Source of the DNA: Glandiceps talaboti | Taxonomy: Eukaryota; Hemichordata; Enteropneusta; Spengelidae | NCBI RefSeq assembly: GCF_964340395.1 | Contig: NC_135568.1 | Coordinates: forward strand, 19,429,710-19,493,709 | Direction: 5' to 3' | Length of the DNA: 64,000 nucleotides | In this document: piece by piece, positions 35,693-48,314 of the stretch | Numbering within the stretch: the first letter of the stretch is position 1 | How the letters are laid out: each line of letters begins with the position of its first letter | Translations under genes and position numbers: made by a program | The notes under the pieces: model-generated | Databases searched by the model: none | Seen by the model: only the letters and a program-made list of their open reading frames with translations | What the model was told of the DNA's origin: nothing

Positions 35693-38366
35693 ACTTCGAC
35701 CTCGTGCACAATCGGAATTAATTACTGCAAATTCAACAAAAGTCTATCTCCCAGATATTTGAAAACAACAATTTTACTGTCACAACATTGCCAAAGCCAT
35801 AACCCAGTGTCTTCGCGATCGCTTGCTTGAACATCTCCGTATAAGGCGTAAAAAAGTGTACAGTGGTTCCGATTGCATTCAATTTTAAAATAGGTGGAGT
35901 GGGTTATTTCTTCCTATCAGATGTACAGCCATTACAGATTGGAAGAAGTGTTTTATATTGTATTTTTAAGTTGATATCAGTTTCCGCACCCAATATTTTT
36001 TGTGAGACTTCACGATTTTCGTGATTTTATTATCATTTTTTTCGAATGCGTAAAAAACAAAGTTTAGGGTCGAGGTGGGGTCGGGTAACCGGAACCAATC
36101 AACTTGTTTTATTTAGCCTATCAAGAAACAAATCGGAACTATATCCTGTATCTGTGCACTTCATTACTAACGATCACAGTGTATCAGATACATGTATGTC
36201 TATTCATTCATTTATGTATTTGTTGCATCCCTTTTGTATCAGGGGCTCACTAAGCATGTTAAGAGCAGCACTAACATTAAAATGCATACATACACTAGTC
36301 ACTATTAAAATAATTAGAGAAAATATGACAAGTATACATACATACATACATACATACATACATACATACATACACATGCATACATACATACGCACCAACG
36401 TGCGTGCTGTCACACTCATTAATATGTAAATAAATTAACTTTTGTAGAGTATTGTTAATCACGTGACAACATTAGCACCTCCGAAAGACATTCGTGCCAC
36501 AAAGGAATTGTGCTGCAGAACAGTGACAAGGTAACTTTTACTGCTTTTGATAAAATAGCTTTTACATATAAAAAATAGACGTGTATGGGGTTTCTCATAC
36601 TACTCTATACATTCGCCAAGTCACCAAATGCGAAAAAACCCTTGCTTTTTCATGTTTTTACAAAAAAAATATTCGTGTTGGCGACACTTTGTTTCACCAT
36701 GGAAGTTTCACTGTCACAATTTATGCAACATGCCCTAAAATTAGGAACAATGACATCATATCTAGTTCATTTGATCACCGTTAGCTCTTTTTCACCACAA
36801 TACTGACCAAAATTGACGTGAATATTAGGTATGTTCATTTATAATTTGTTTTGCAAATGTGAATAGTGACTTCGAATGCGTCATGCCTGCAATAAGCTTA
36901 GTGTTCGGCAGGTAAACCATCTGTCAGAGGTATTCAGAAAATATTGCAATAACATATATTTGCATATTCATGAATCTCATCACGATTAGGCCAAACAAAT
37001 GGTTCTTTTTACTGTCAGACCACTAATTTTTAGTGGTCTGGGGTTTACCCGACCCTAGCCCGTTTTTACTGGTGATTCTAAACATTTACATATTCGAGAA
37101 AAAAAATAGTAAAAATTGTGGAGTCTCACGAGAAATAGTGGATGTGACATCACAATATAAACTCTGTTCTTCCAATCTATAATAATGGCTGTACATCTGA
37201 TAGGAAGAATTAAAATAACACAAACGAACGTGTTCACCAGCCGTGTTTTTGGGTCCTTTCAACTCGCCGTAACTTTCACAAGTTTTAGATACAATAAACG
37301 TAACGCGAAAATCTCGACTGACATTTTCTCCTTGATACATTTATCAATTTTGGAATTAATGATAGGAATGGTGATTTTTCGGCGATTTCCTGACGCATAT
37401 GTAGTAAATTTCGGCCGGTTTTTCGCTAAAAATTTACAAAATAGATGGAATCTTGTTTTTAATTGGCTGTCGTAAGAAAAGGACAACGTCCAAATATTTT
37501 CGGTAGAGAGAGAGAGAGAGAGAGAGTGTGATTCGACCCAAGTTAGAAAGTAAACTCGATTGACAAGACGAGCTGCAATAATCCTAGCTCAGGATGTATA
37601 GGCGTACACGGTATTTCGACACGTCTTCTCACCGGAGGGAGAAACCTCTTATCCAGAGCTACAATTGTAGCGTTTGCTGCGATTTTGAGGGTTATTTCTT
37701 TTCTTTTGTGATTTTTTTCGATAATAAAGTTAAGATTATGGATATTTATTAATCTAAAAACAAGAACAAAGAAAATGAAAAAAATAGTACTGTTCTGTAT
37801 GTGATACAAATAAATATGCAATGCATTTATATTGCTTGCGCCCGCGTAAACAACATAATAATATTATGCATGTGAAGTTGAAGGGTGAGAAGTGAGAGGA
37901 CGATCATACTACATATTTTTGTAATAAAGCTTACAGATGATGTGTATTTCAATATTTATTTCCCCCTTGTATGTATTTAACTTCAGATTCAATGAAAATA
38001 TCAATGCAAACACTTGAAACCTCAGTCTTTCTTTATACTGTAGTACATCATGCGTGTACCCTGTAGCCTACACTGCAGCCCACTGAATCTGATTAAAATC
38101 TGATACGGTAGACCCGGCTCCGCACCGTCCCATTCTTAGTTACAGAAGTGAGCCACCAATACTCATGTTGGCACATTATAAATTAACATCACAATTATAT
38201 CAAAAGGTAAAAGAATGAACTCGGATAACAGGAGTCAGAAAATAGCTGGGCTCGTCGGGTCTGACCCCTGGAAGGAATAGATGATGGTCGACGTCTTGGA
38301 TGCAAATTAGAGTCTAATAATTATAGTTCTCCCTTATGCCGCCACCCCATCCCGCTCTCAAATACA
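35693..38366. other. No gene recognised
   Basis: AT-rich sequence with an (ATAC)n run at about 36336-36386 and (GA)n at 37508-37527. Overlapping open frames at 36046-36429 and 37055-37486 on both strands lack any family resemblance or splice pattern. Confidence 0.55.
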
Positions 38367-38969
38367 CTATCTTTGCAGAAAGCAAAGCAAAAGAAAACAA
38401 TCTATATATACAATGCTATACAACATACTCTTTAAATAAGTCTTTCCGCAGTGATGTAATAAAATGGCGTCTCGTAGTTTCTTTTTAGGTGTCGTGTTTA
38501 TTGCATTCCATATGGTCGCACCTGTGTAAGTCATCGATTGTTTTCCACGTGTTTTAACAGAAGGTACACATAAATTATCTTGGGCTGTTTGTCGTGTATT
38601 GTGGTCATAATCTAACACCTTGCAGTATTTTTTTAACACCTTGCAGTAATCAGAAATAGAATGTGGTAAATTGCCGTGTAACAAATCATAAACAAAAGTA
38701 CTCACTACGAACTTATGTTATTTATACATAATATCCAGAATTTCTAACATATTGAAAAATGGCGCAGAATGACTTCTAAACTGGCAACGTGAAATTGTAC
38801 GTACAGCCATTTTTTGAGACAACAGCATACAATTTAAGTAACATTGAAAGGTGTTACCCCAAGCTTCCAATCCATACAAGATATGTGACTGAATGAAAGT
38901 CTTGCAAGTAAAATAAGTATATTTTGAGGTACAAATTCCCTCAGTTTGAATATAGCCCCTATTTTTCAT
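38367..38969 (-). pseudogene. CR1/L2-type LINE reverse transcriptase C-terminus, broken
   Basis: Two minus-strand segments lie in the same frame, separated by an in-frame TAA at about 38718. The first (38969-38721) has IQSHILYGLEAWGNTF and LLSQKMAVRTISRCQFRSHS, then LFNMLEI-like PFFNMLEILDIMYK. The second (38705-38367) has FVYDLLHGNLPHSISDY, DHNTRQTAQDNLCVP and GKQSMTYTGATIWNAIN. This is the thumb and C-terminal tail seen in CR1/L2/Jockey-group LINE proteins: the tract ending in NTR, then GK-S--Y-GA-IWN. The catalytic part is missing, so it is a 5'-truncated, dead copy. Confidence 0.85.
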
Positions 38970-39663
38970 TCCGAAATGGCATCCTAGCCCTATTCTCGGA
39001 TTGGAGGCTGATCTGAAAAAGGACTCCTAAATAACACCTCCTTTTCCGTTAAATTTCTAACAAGCATGAGTACCCGCTTCATCCGTGACTGCCACCACTG
39101 GGATGTCCGCGTGCGTGGATGTCCCTGTGAGCAAACGCATGCTACATGCATGTTATCAAATTTTGGCAAGTTTGATTGACCCTGAGAGTGACTATGTCGT
39201 GCGTGTGATGTCATTCAAAAAGTTTATTTTATCCTGAAAGACAAATTAGTCTAATTAGAGGTGACAGCAGTGCATAAAAATTGTTTCTTGGTCCCTTTAC
39301 CACCATGATATTGACTTGCAATATCAATCGTCATATTGTATGAAAATGATGTCAGGAGAAGCTGACTTAGGTCTCAACATAAAATTTCTCTTACCCGGCA
39401 TTGTGGCCTGATGACATCGAAAATCTCAGTAGCTTTTCCATGCCCACATACATCTTTTATTTAGCATTTCTCCTCCAGAACTAAACTATCCTACATCACT
39501 AGATTTCATCATTTTAAAGCCCTAACATAATGGCTAATTTATTCACTGAAAGAAGCTAAATTAAACATTTTCTGAGATTCACTAATTCAGTGTTTGAATG
39601 TTTGAATTTGCTGCAATAGTAGTACATGTGTATAAATATTGTCATTTATTTATTTCTACACAG
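38970..39663. other. No gene recognised
   Basis: Possibly further LINE remnant near 38970-39240 (minus strand), too diverged to call. It ends in a T-rich stretch and CTACACAG, a plausible acceptor. Confidence 0.4.
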
Positions 39664-39723
39664 ATATGTTGATAATGAAAATAATAAAGTTTTTAATGAA
39701 ACTAAGAAAAAAGAAGGAGAAAG
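39664..39723 (+). CDS. Candidate isolated 60-bp exon
   Basis: Bounded by TTATTTATTTCTACACAG and a consensus donor GTAAGT. In one frame it is open and hydrophilic (YVDNENNKVFNETKKKEGE). I do not recognise the protein. It could belong to an unseen gene between RABL2 and the kinesin, or be chance. A conserved interspersed motif (CTATAGGCATGGAAAAGTGT) follows at about 39797. Confidence 0.3.
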
Positions 39724-40254
39724 GTAAGTATCATGCTGCGCAATATTTAACTCACTTTTAGAATTAGAACAACTGAACTTCTTATGTTCATTAGTGCTAT
39801 AGGCATGGAAAAGTGTCTGTGTGTGTAAATGCAATATGCTTTTCTGTTATTTTCAAGTGGAAATCGTACTCTATTTTCGATGTTTCGTTTCAGATAACTT
39901 TTCAAATTTGGCTGACATGCTGACTAGTACTTCGCATAATGTACAAAAACAACGTTTTTCAATAGGCTGCAGAGTAGCACTCCACTATAGTGGTTTGGAG
40001 TATTTGTTGCCATTTTGAACAGAAAATGAATTTATTTGCGTACTTGAATACCAGTAGTGAATTTTGATATTAAAGCGAGGGAATTGACTATTTTTTTATG
40101 AGCAAACCATAGAAGTAATTGTTGAAAGATTTTAGATTGGCCAGGGTTGTTAATAGAACTTTGCAAACCCTGTAAGAAAATAAACAGTAAAACGAACAAT
40201 GTTGTGTCACACAAAAACAATATACACATAACAATATACACATGATATGTACAG

Positions 40255-40395
40255 GTATAAATGCGTTCAGGTTTTATGATCAAATATGTTTGATAAAGCA
40301 GCATTTACTAGTAATCAAGTAACATCAACAACAAGTGAGATAAGTACCGTCTGTCCAACTAGTGCGCTACCATGGGTGGGCACACCCACAGAGAT
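40255..40395. repeat. Dispersed repeat, three copies in 40-50 kb
   Basis: This segment is, inverted, closely similar to 49605-49720 (ACTTATCTCTGTTTTTGTTG and AACATGTTTGATCATAAAA). A third copy in the same orientation as the latter spans about 41345-41430. Confidence 0.7.
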
Positions 40396-40493
40396 AAGTA
40401 TATACTATAAAATAGTGAGCGCCAAATTCAAACCACTCATTGCCCCCCCCCCCCCTCGTCATTGTCCACCAATGAATCATGTACATGTGTTCA

Positions 40494-40756
40494 ACTAGTC
40501 CTGCTTGCATACGGAGTAATCCGGGACTCGATTCTGACAATTGTCCTTCCTACCTCCAACTTAGAGTCAAGGCGTTTTGAGTCAAGTCAATAATATAGAC
40601 TCTAGTCTGTAAGGTACGCCGTGACGGGGCGCCCTCAAACATCGGCTAACCCTTAACACCGTGTGGAGGAGGCCGGTGAGGGCGAAACGTCACGACGTAT
40701 CTTACAGTCTATATAGACTCGTGCACCGTACGTCTGTAAGTGTAAGCAGGACTAGT
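40494..40756. mobile_element. 263-bp foldback MITE with GTTCA duplication
   Basis: Ends ACTAGTCCTGCTTGCA and TGTAAGCAGGACTAGT are inverted; inside, GTCTGTAAGGTACGCCGTGA faces TCACGACGTATCTTACAGTC, so most of it folds into one hairpin. GTTCA flanks both sides (40489-40493 and 40757-40761). A short GGGCGCCCTCAAACATC stretch recurs at about 53585. Confidence 0.85.
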
Positions 40757-40951
40757 GTTCAACCTGATAGTGTACATGTACTTGCATACGTAGTAAGACG
40801 TCCATTCGTTCTCCGAACGCGTGCACAGTGACGAACAGATTGACAAAATACTGTATACAGTTTATATGTCTGTACAACTTGATCAGAATGAATACATGTA
40901 TCAATTCATTGGAAAGATGGTATTCATCTATACGTACATGTATTAAAACAA

Positions 40952-41206
40952 GTGAGTATTTCTAAAGGTTCACTCATCATTGGGGATATTGAAGCAAATG
41001 GGGAAAACGTACAGACCAGGGACGTCATCATTGTAAACCACAGGCCTCTTTACGGCACTGTCCAAAACGTTGTGTCGTCAGAAATAATTGCTCTGGCTTG
41101 CAAGAATGACTGGAATAACTTTTTAGACAAGATACAAACAAAGTACACGTATACCGTCACGGTATGCATATTGACACCAATAATTTTCATTACAAAACAC
41201 TTGTAA
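40952..41206 (+). other. Open frame of unknown origin
   Basis: An 84-codon open frame with protein-like composition (GSLIIGDIEANGENVQTRDV, ACKNDWNNFLDKIQTKYTY) and a possible donor GTATGC at about 41160. No family recognised and no ATG start (it begins with GTG). It may be a fragment of a transposon gene or an exon. Confidence 0.25.
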
Positions 41207-41458
41207 GTATATATGACATCATTGGATCTTTACATAATGAAACAAAGGCGGAGACAAATTACATGTATAAATGAACCAATCTCATGCTCACATCAATACA
41301 ATGGGAAATCAGTCAATCATTCAAATCATTGAGTTGACATACATTTTTGTTGATGTTACTTGTTTAAATGTGGCTATCTTCCCTTCTCCAAATGGGGTTC
41401 AGGTTTTATGGTCAAACATGTTCGATAGCCGTACTTGTGGCTTGGGAAAATATAGTCT

Positions 41459-41612
41459 TGCTGCCAGACGTTCGGGCTTTCTTTCGATACTATAACTTAT
41501 AAGCGAACGAAGTTCGCAGTGAGGGCTTACCTGAACATCCTCGATAGCGATGTTCGGGCGTGTGTCGTATTCTATCGGAAGAACATCCGAGGTCTAGCAG
41601 ATAGACTAGTGA
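41459..41612. mobile_element. Palindromic MITE, copy 1 of 3
   Basis: Contains AGACGTTCGGGCTTTCTTTC, the hairpin AAGCGAACGAAGTTCGC, GATAGCGATGTTCGGGCGTG and ATCGGAAGAACATCCGAGGT. The two ends (CTGCCAGACGTTCGGG and CATCCGAGGTCTAGCAGATAG) are imperfect inverted copies. Confidence 0.8.
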
Positions 41613-42427
41613 AAATAGAGCGTTTTTGTGTTTGTTTTGCTTGCTTGTGGCAGTGAAGAATGAGACAAGTTTGAGGCAAAGACGATATACAATTAGTGCC
41701 AGTGACTTTTCACCATGGGATCCCACATCGAATGACTCTGTTTACTGATTATAATATATTATAATAATGAAACCTAGAAACTATCGCATGTAATGGGAAT
41801 GATTTACTGTGTCACCCAGCACTGACACAAGTAGCACCCCTTTTACAAAACGAAGTCATCCGTCTGAAAATAGTTCATGTTTACTAGTTTATGCTTTAAA
41901 ATTATATGATAATTTGGAAAAAAAATACACGATATGCGATAGTTTCTAGTTTTCATCATAATTTCAAACTCAACTGCTTGTACGACATAAATCAGTGACT
42001 TTGCCTTGTCTTTCCCATCGCAAGGGTAGACAATACCTCCTGTAGTGTAAATGCTATACATACAACTCTGACATACAAGTCATGATCTCTCCTTCCATCG
42101 CTCATTCCATTTTGGCCGTGTGCTGTGTCAAACAGATAACACAAATATACTTGTATCTGAGTATTCATGCTGTTTTTCACCAATTATTTTGTGATAGACT
42201 GCACAATCTACATTCAAATATATACACCACTCACTTTCATTTTCACCAAAATTAAGATGTAACAATTCAAAATTCAAAGACCATCCCTAAAAAGAAATGG
42301 TATGTGCTACAGTGCGTCTTGCACAATCTTATGTTATCAGTATTAGCATACAGGAACAAAATCACCGTTGACATGTTGAGATTAGCGAGGTATTTCACTG
42401 CAGTCAAATGCGACAATGTACCTAGTC

Positions 42428-42590
42428 TCGTAGTCTTGCTGATAGACGTTCGGGCTTTCTTTCGATACTATAAGCGAACGAAGTTCGCAGTGAGGGCTTG
42501 CTCGGATGTTCCATCCTTGATAGCGATGTTCGGGCGTGTGTCGTATTCTATCGGAAGAACATCCGAGATCTAGCAGATAGACTACTATTA
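42428..42590. mobile_element. Palindromic MITE, copy 2 of 3
   Basis: Same order of motifs as at 41459, with an extra GCTCGGATGTTCCATCCTTG in the middle; the right end reads GAAGAACATCCGAGATCTAG. Confidence 0.8.
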
Positions 42591-42959
42591 GTACTACTAG
42601 TCTCGCTGCCAGACTCTTGACTATCATCCCTAATCTGTTTATGTATGCCGAGCGGCGCAGCCGCGAGAAGAGATGGACTAGTCCCGACTACAGTGTACCC
42701 TGACTACTAGTATACTCATACCATACGAAGAACTGTGTGTAAGGCGGTGCCATTGTCGTCCGTTTACGAACTTTTCCACATGTTCAGTTGGTAGGTCTAG
42801 CCGTTATTATATATCGGCTAATTAAACTTCGTCCGGTCCTGTAAACAGGCCAAAAAAAAGAAGAAAAAAAGAAGAGAAAAAAAGAGTTTTGTCCTGTGGA
42901 TAAAATTCACTGTCAGTTATGGTTCGGTAGATGCTAAAAGTCTATGATGTTACTCAAAC

Positions 42960-43000
42960 CTTGGAGGAATTATACTGACAGTCAGTATAATTCCTCCAAG
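42960..43000. other. Perfect 20-bp inverted repeat, 1-base spacer
   Basis: CTTGGAGGAATTATACTGAC at 42960-42979, then A, then its exact reverse complement at 42981-43000. It is also flanked by CAAAC on the left and CTCAAAC on the right. Confidence 0.97.
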
Positions 43001-43262
43001 CTCAAACTTACGATACTATGAAATCGAAATTTTCTACAGATTCTATATTCGCCACGCCAGAGAGTTTCGGCTACACGTTTAACGTGTACGCGCACGTGTG
43101 GCGTAGGAGATTTTGTGCTACTACGTCGCAATTTTTACCTACTTCTCTATTGACTAGTTTCGCGGGCGTTTCGAACGTGGCCGACGACGGCTGTTTACAC
43201 GTAAGTAAACAAGTAGACTGTCGACAGTCGCTCGCGCCTTTTTTGCCCAAAGTTTTATCTAA

Positions 43263-45357
43263 GGGAGTGTACATTTTTAATTTCCAGGGGGAGGCCGGAG
43301 GATTTCTAATGAAGCAAGGGATTTTTATTGGTGGCCCCCCCTACAAAAACTGGTATAAATTATCTGGCCCCCCCCCCCCCTAAGACTTCTTGTTTTTATT
43401 TCATGGCCCCCCCTGAAACCACTAACAAAAATACGCACAGATGAAACACAGATACAGCAACACATAGATTTGCCAGCAGTTGCTACATGTATTAACTTAT
43501 TCCATATTTATACTTACTTCAGAATTGAACCAGTGCACAAAGTTGTTGAATCATGGACACTCATAAAATCACAAATAAAGACTATTATTAGTTAAATTGG
43601 CTGACAGGATGTCTACTTACAACTGAGGGGTGACAATAGACTACTGGTCTGGCTACACTTTTTCTTGGATTTTTAGCCCATCACTGACATAAATAAATTA
43701 GCAAATAAATGAACAAGTATATATATATATTACTTATTTATCACAGGTTTGGAAAAAATTGCACCATGAGGAAACTTTTTTCCATGTGAACATATTCAAA
43801 TTTTAGGATTAATTTGCAGTGGTTGGTCACACAATCATTTATTATTAATTTAAACACTTCATAAATTACACATTTTAGAAACATTTTTAATTGCAGTGCA
43901 AATGGAAAACATGTTATTTAAGATTGAAATACATATTAAGACCCTTCCTATATTATAGTATTCATATTATCTCTACGCAAAATATAAAACACTTCTGGAC
44001 TATATTTCAAGAGACTTTAGTAAACTGATGCGCTGAGGGGGGGGGGGGGGGCAGTACATGTATCACTTCAAAGGGTTGAATAATATTTTTATGAATGCAT
44101 GGCTTGTTATGAATACATTCCTCACCCAGCACCTGTGAATAATTTTGTGTTTAATTCAAAATCACAAAAGCTATCATATAATACTTGAACCCTACCATGG
44201 TGATAGAATGAAAATTTATTGAAACCCATTACAATATTGGTGAGATCTATATGGAATTTATTAGGGATTCATGTATACAAAATGGCTCAAAGTGCAGTTA
44301 CTGTTCCACTACAGATTGGGTATCGCCATCTATGAACAGAATACCACATCATATGCCAGATATGCACAACCCAGGTCATTATATGGATGTGTTTGAAACA
44401 CCAAACACAAATCGAACTGTTGATGACTACCACAACCACGTGCTAACTTAAAAAAGCTCTATGTTTCAAAACAATTAAATGATGAAGTTGCTATTTCTCG
44501 TTTTGCTGAGAAATATATTGTCAGTGTGAACAGTGTTAAAAACTACATTGAACTTTTGAGAAATTTGGAGAGGATGAAAAACATTAGATCCAGACATCGG
44601 TTAGAGGTACAGAAGAAAAGAGAAAACAAGAATTATAATGACTATGACTGGTTGCAGTTATTCATAAGTGGAACTCTAGAAAAACTGAACGTAAAAGAGC
44701 TACATAAATATCTAGACAAGCATAAATTGCCAAAATATAGCAAATTAAAAGGAGAAAAAGTAGACATAATATCAACGCACATACTTGGAACACCTGAATT
44801 TAGGTCAAGAAAAGTGACTGCAAATGAACTTCAAACTACAACTACAGACATCTGATCAGTGATACAAACAGTAGTGACTCTGAAAGTGAAAATGCTATAA
44901 TAGGTGTTATAGACAGTGATGATTGTTTTACTGATAACTCTGAAACTTCAAGCACGGCTGATATCTCAGACAGTGATTGTGATGAAACAAGTCCTACACA
45001 ATTTCATGGGAAAGTTACCTTGAGAAGTGGCAGAGTCGCCGGTCAATTTTTGTTTCACTGAATACAAATATTGTGATTTAATAGGTTTGTGCACTGTTTT
45101 ATCATCAATCCATGTTAAATGCTACTTCTGTAGGACATTGTGCACAGTCAAGTGTTGGGTTTTGCCTATATTTTATTTTATATACATATCGGGCACTTGT
45201 CCATCCTGACATTCAGGTTTAGGTTGGTTTTTTTGTGGCCCCCCCTAACAAATACTGAAATTTTTGTTTAGCCCCCCCTAATTTTTCTTGAGAAAAATTG
45301 GTGGCCCCCCCTGAAAATCCTCCGCCCCCCCCCTGGAAGTTAAAACTGTACACTCCC
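43263..45357. mobile_element. 2.1-kb PIF/Harbinger-like element, TAA duplication
   Basis: Ends GGGAGTGTACATTTTTAATT plus CCAGGGGG and its mirror CCCCTGGAAG plus TTAAAACTGTACACTCCC are inverted. TAA at 43260-43262 and 45358-45360 is the duplication, proved by the empty site in the other arm of the host foldback. Subterminal GGCCCCCCC tracts lie at both ends. It contains the broken gene at 44251-45061 but no visible DDE transposase. Superfamily assignment rests on the TAA target and GGG ends only. Confidence 0.8.
44251..45061 (+). pseudogene. Transposon-borne gene of unknown function, two frameshifts
   Basis: Three pieces in three frames read as one protein. Piece 1 (44251-44451) has IPHHMPDMHNPGHYMDVFET and VDDYHNH. 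After a slip at an A run near 44449, piece 2 (to 44855) has KKLYVSKQLNDEVAISRFAE, a basic coiled stretch, YDWLQLFISGTLEKLNVKEL and HKYLDKHKLPKYSKLKGEKV, which looks like a SAP-type helix-loop-helix DNA-binding motif. After a second shift near 44850 an acidic tail (SSDSESENAI, SDSDCDETS) ends LRSGRVAGQFLFH at 45061. The order of a SAP-like region and acidic tail suggests a DNA-binding accessory or captured protein. Function unknown; inactive. Confidence 0.6.
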
Positions 45358-45544
45358 TAAACTCCGATCCCGCGCAACACTAGTCTAATCGCAAATTGAG
45401 GGCCGAAGGCCCGAGCTTGGGCCTTCGCAATACGGCCCTCGATATCAGTTTGCGATTATACTATTACTAGTGTTGCGCCGGACCGGAGTTTAGATAAAAC
45501 GTAGGGAAAAAGGCAAGAGCGACTGTCGACAGTCTAGTAAACAA

Positions 45545-46982
45545 GGTGAAATTTCTTTTAATTTTTTTTTGTAAAATCATCACTAATATAATAATTTTTT
45601 TTAGCAAGGTTGACCCTTCACAACATATTATACACCTCAGTAATTTTGTTTTCCATGATAAAATATTTAAAATGCAGCCTTGAATCTGTGGCTGCCTTCA
45701 CGTAACCGATTTTGCACAGAAATCACGATGTATGATGATGACTGTTCGCTGCAATCGTCAAGGTACTTATACAGGGTGATTTCATTGTGAACATACAAGA
45801 TTATTGAAGTAAATATATCTGTCTTGTCATAATGTCGAACCATACGGTTATTGTCATTGCGCTATTTATGTCATATAACCAAAACATTAATGTAATATTT
45901 AGGCTAACCATGTAATCTCATCTAGTACATTACCAGGTCCAAAGATGCCACACTTACACAGTATTTCCTCTTGCTTTTTTTCAGAGAAAAACTGAACTGA
46001 AACGTTCATTAGTGGTTGTCATGGTGAAGACATCACTGTCTAGTTTGTCTTTTGTAACAGGATCATATCAGAAATATGCAATTTTGGAAAAATCAAAAAT
46101 GTTTTGTTTTTTTTTGGTGCAGGGACAATTTAAAATTCAAAGATAACTTGACTAATTATAATAAATACAGTTTATTTTATTCTCTTTCATATATTACGTG
46201 TACATTTGCATAATTTGGCCACCTCATTTGCATATTTGTGGAATCTCATATTTGTAGCCCGATTACAATTTTTTTGAGTGGTGACATTGGATTCAGCACC
46301 CATTGAAACATACAAATTCCAAATTTCATGTTGATAGCATGACTAGAAAGAGCTCTACAACTTACAAGAAATATGCATACGTAATTAGGGGGACTTAGTT
46401 TTTTTCAGGAAAACAGTTTTCTGCCGCACCTGATTTTTAGACAAAGTTGTGATTTCAGTGTACGTTTATTCACATATATGATATATACTTGCAATAATGC
46501 CACTTTGCCTAAGTTTACAAATACTTTTTCTGTATGTAAAAAAAATTAAATGCTCTTAAGATGTCATTTTCTTGTTGAAACTATGGTTTAAAAATGAAGG
46601 AAACTCAAATTTTCAAAATTTCAAAATGGTAGCAGAAAAAAATCGGAAAATTTAATACTTTAAAAATCTGTATCTTCAACAGTTCTTGTCCGATTTTAGT
46701 CATTCAAGTATCATTTTCTTTCTTTCACCGAGATCTATCTAAGTATGGCAGATTTAATGAGCAATATGTGCATTGAAAAAAGTGCCTGACCTGCCTACTA
46801 TTATTGATATACGTAAACGGCGAACCGAAGCAAAATTAGGTCACAGCTGATACGCGAACGTGAACGTGAGTGAGTTGCGCGTTCGCGTACACGTTGAATG
46901 TGTAGCCTAATCTATCTTGCTGACCATAATAAGCCGTGTGTCAAGTCTATACCACTATAGTGGTCTGAGGTCAAGTGCATAA
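45545..46982. other. No gene recognised
   Basis: AT-rich, with a GC-rich hairpin-like patch near 46810-46905 (ACGCGAACGTGAACG facing GCGCGTTCGCGTACACGT). Confidence 0.5.
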
Positions 46983-48271
46983 GGGACCGGACAGAATTTA
47001 CGGAGGGGGGGGGCCTGGGGAGAAATTATCTCTGACTTGTTTTTTTTCCTGGCCCCCCCATCCACTGTGACCAAAATTTCACAGCCCCCCCCCCCCCCCC
47101 CTTCAAAAGTATAAAAATTTCATGGCCCCCCCCCCAAGAAAAAAAAGAAAGAAAAAAAGTGCACAATATCCTGCCCCCTACAATAACTAAAAAGAGTACA
47201 AATTTTTTTTGTTACTGTAGCACAACTGTAATATTTCTTTTGGTACTACTATTATGTTACTATTTCAGCCCAAACAACTTAGTAGTTGTAGAGGAAGTTT
47301 TTTAGAAAACAAAACAAAATAAAACATTTTGACCATACATGTAATCATACACATGTGGTATAATCTTGTTTATTTCCCAACTAGATACCATAAGTAGTCA
47401 TCACTTAATACCGAGGCATTTGATGTGGTGGTTTTAACTGTCATTCACTGATACATACACAGAAACACAGACACAGAGTAAACACACATTCACATGCGTG
47501 ATTTGTGAAAAATTGTAGTGGGGACATTTGTGGGGAGTATCTAAGGACATCACATCACCTACATAGTGTATTCAAATATCTATTTATACTCATAACACAA
47601 TAACTATCTAATGTCAGACATTTGTGATGTCATGAAGTGCTAGCAAACTAAGGATTTTATGCACACTGAGGTCTGACAAATATAGCTTTCACTTTCCTAC
47701 ACCAAATGCATTACCAATACACATGTAAATGTAAGACATTTGTGACTTCATGAAAGTGCAAAGAAATTCAGAATGTTGTGGAATACTTAGATGTAATCAA
47801 TATGCTTTCAGTTCCAAAACCATACATATTTAAACCTATAGTGTCAGGCATTCGTGACTTCATGATGGGGACAGCAAATTCAGAATTGTATTCAATACAC
47901 TGTACAGTGATCAGATGAGTATATACGGCCAGAAGGCAACTACCAAAGTTAGTGCAAAGTCACTGATGAAAAAACACTTAACACCACGTAGACATCTAAA
48001 TGCTTTACAATATTTAGTACAGATAGATGCATTTGATGATGCTGAGGAGGGAAATAGTTTAATTTCACTGGTTTTAGATAGAAAGAAAGACAAGTTTTGC
48101 CTCACATCTTCAGACTCTAGTGAGTCTGAGAGTGAAACTCAAGAATAGTGTCAAGGAAAGAAATAAAACACCTATCTAAATTAATCTGGCCAGACGTTTT
48201 TGTATTTACATTTTCACCGAAAGTTCACTTTTTAATCACATAAATTACAGGTCCTATGCTAGTATATTACC

Positions 48272-48314
<43 letters not shown>

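Larger units (their letters stand above)
43209..45544. mobile_element. Foldback MITE split by an inserted element
   Basis: With 43263-45360 removed, the left arm (ACTGTCGACAGTCGCTCGCG ... GTTTTATCTAA joined to ACTCCGATCCCGCGCAACAC) pairs with the right arm (GTGTTGCGCCGGACCGGAGT, TTAGATAAAAC ... GCGACTGTCGACAGT). The palindrome continues inward through GCAAATTGAGGGCCG and CGGCCCTCGATATCAGTTTG. The intact right arm carries the empty site GAGTTTAGATAAAAC. Confidence 0.88.

Noticed and set aside
36046-36429. 127-codon frame ending in an ATAC microsatellite
   Set aside because: The last third is microsatellite and the rest matches nothing I know; no splice or promoter support.
43018-43383. 121-codon + strand frame overlapping a transposon end
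   Set aside because: It runs through the foldback arm and into the inserted element's G/C tract, so it cannot be an old gene; no family resemblance.
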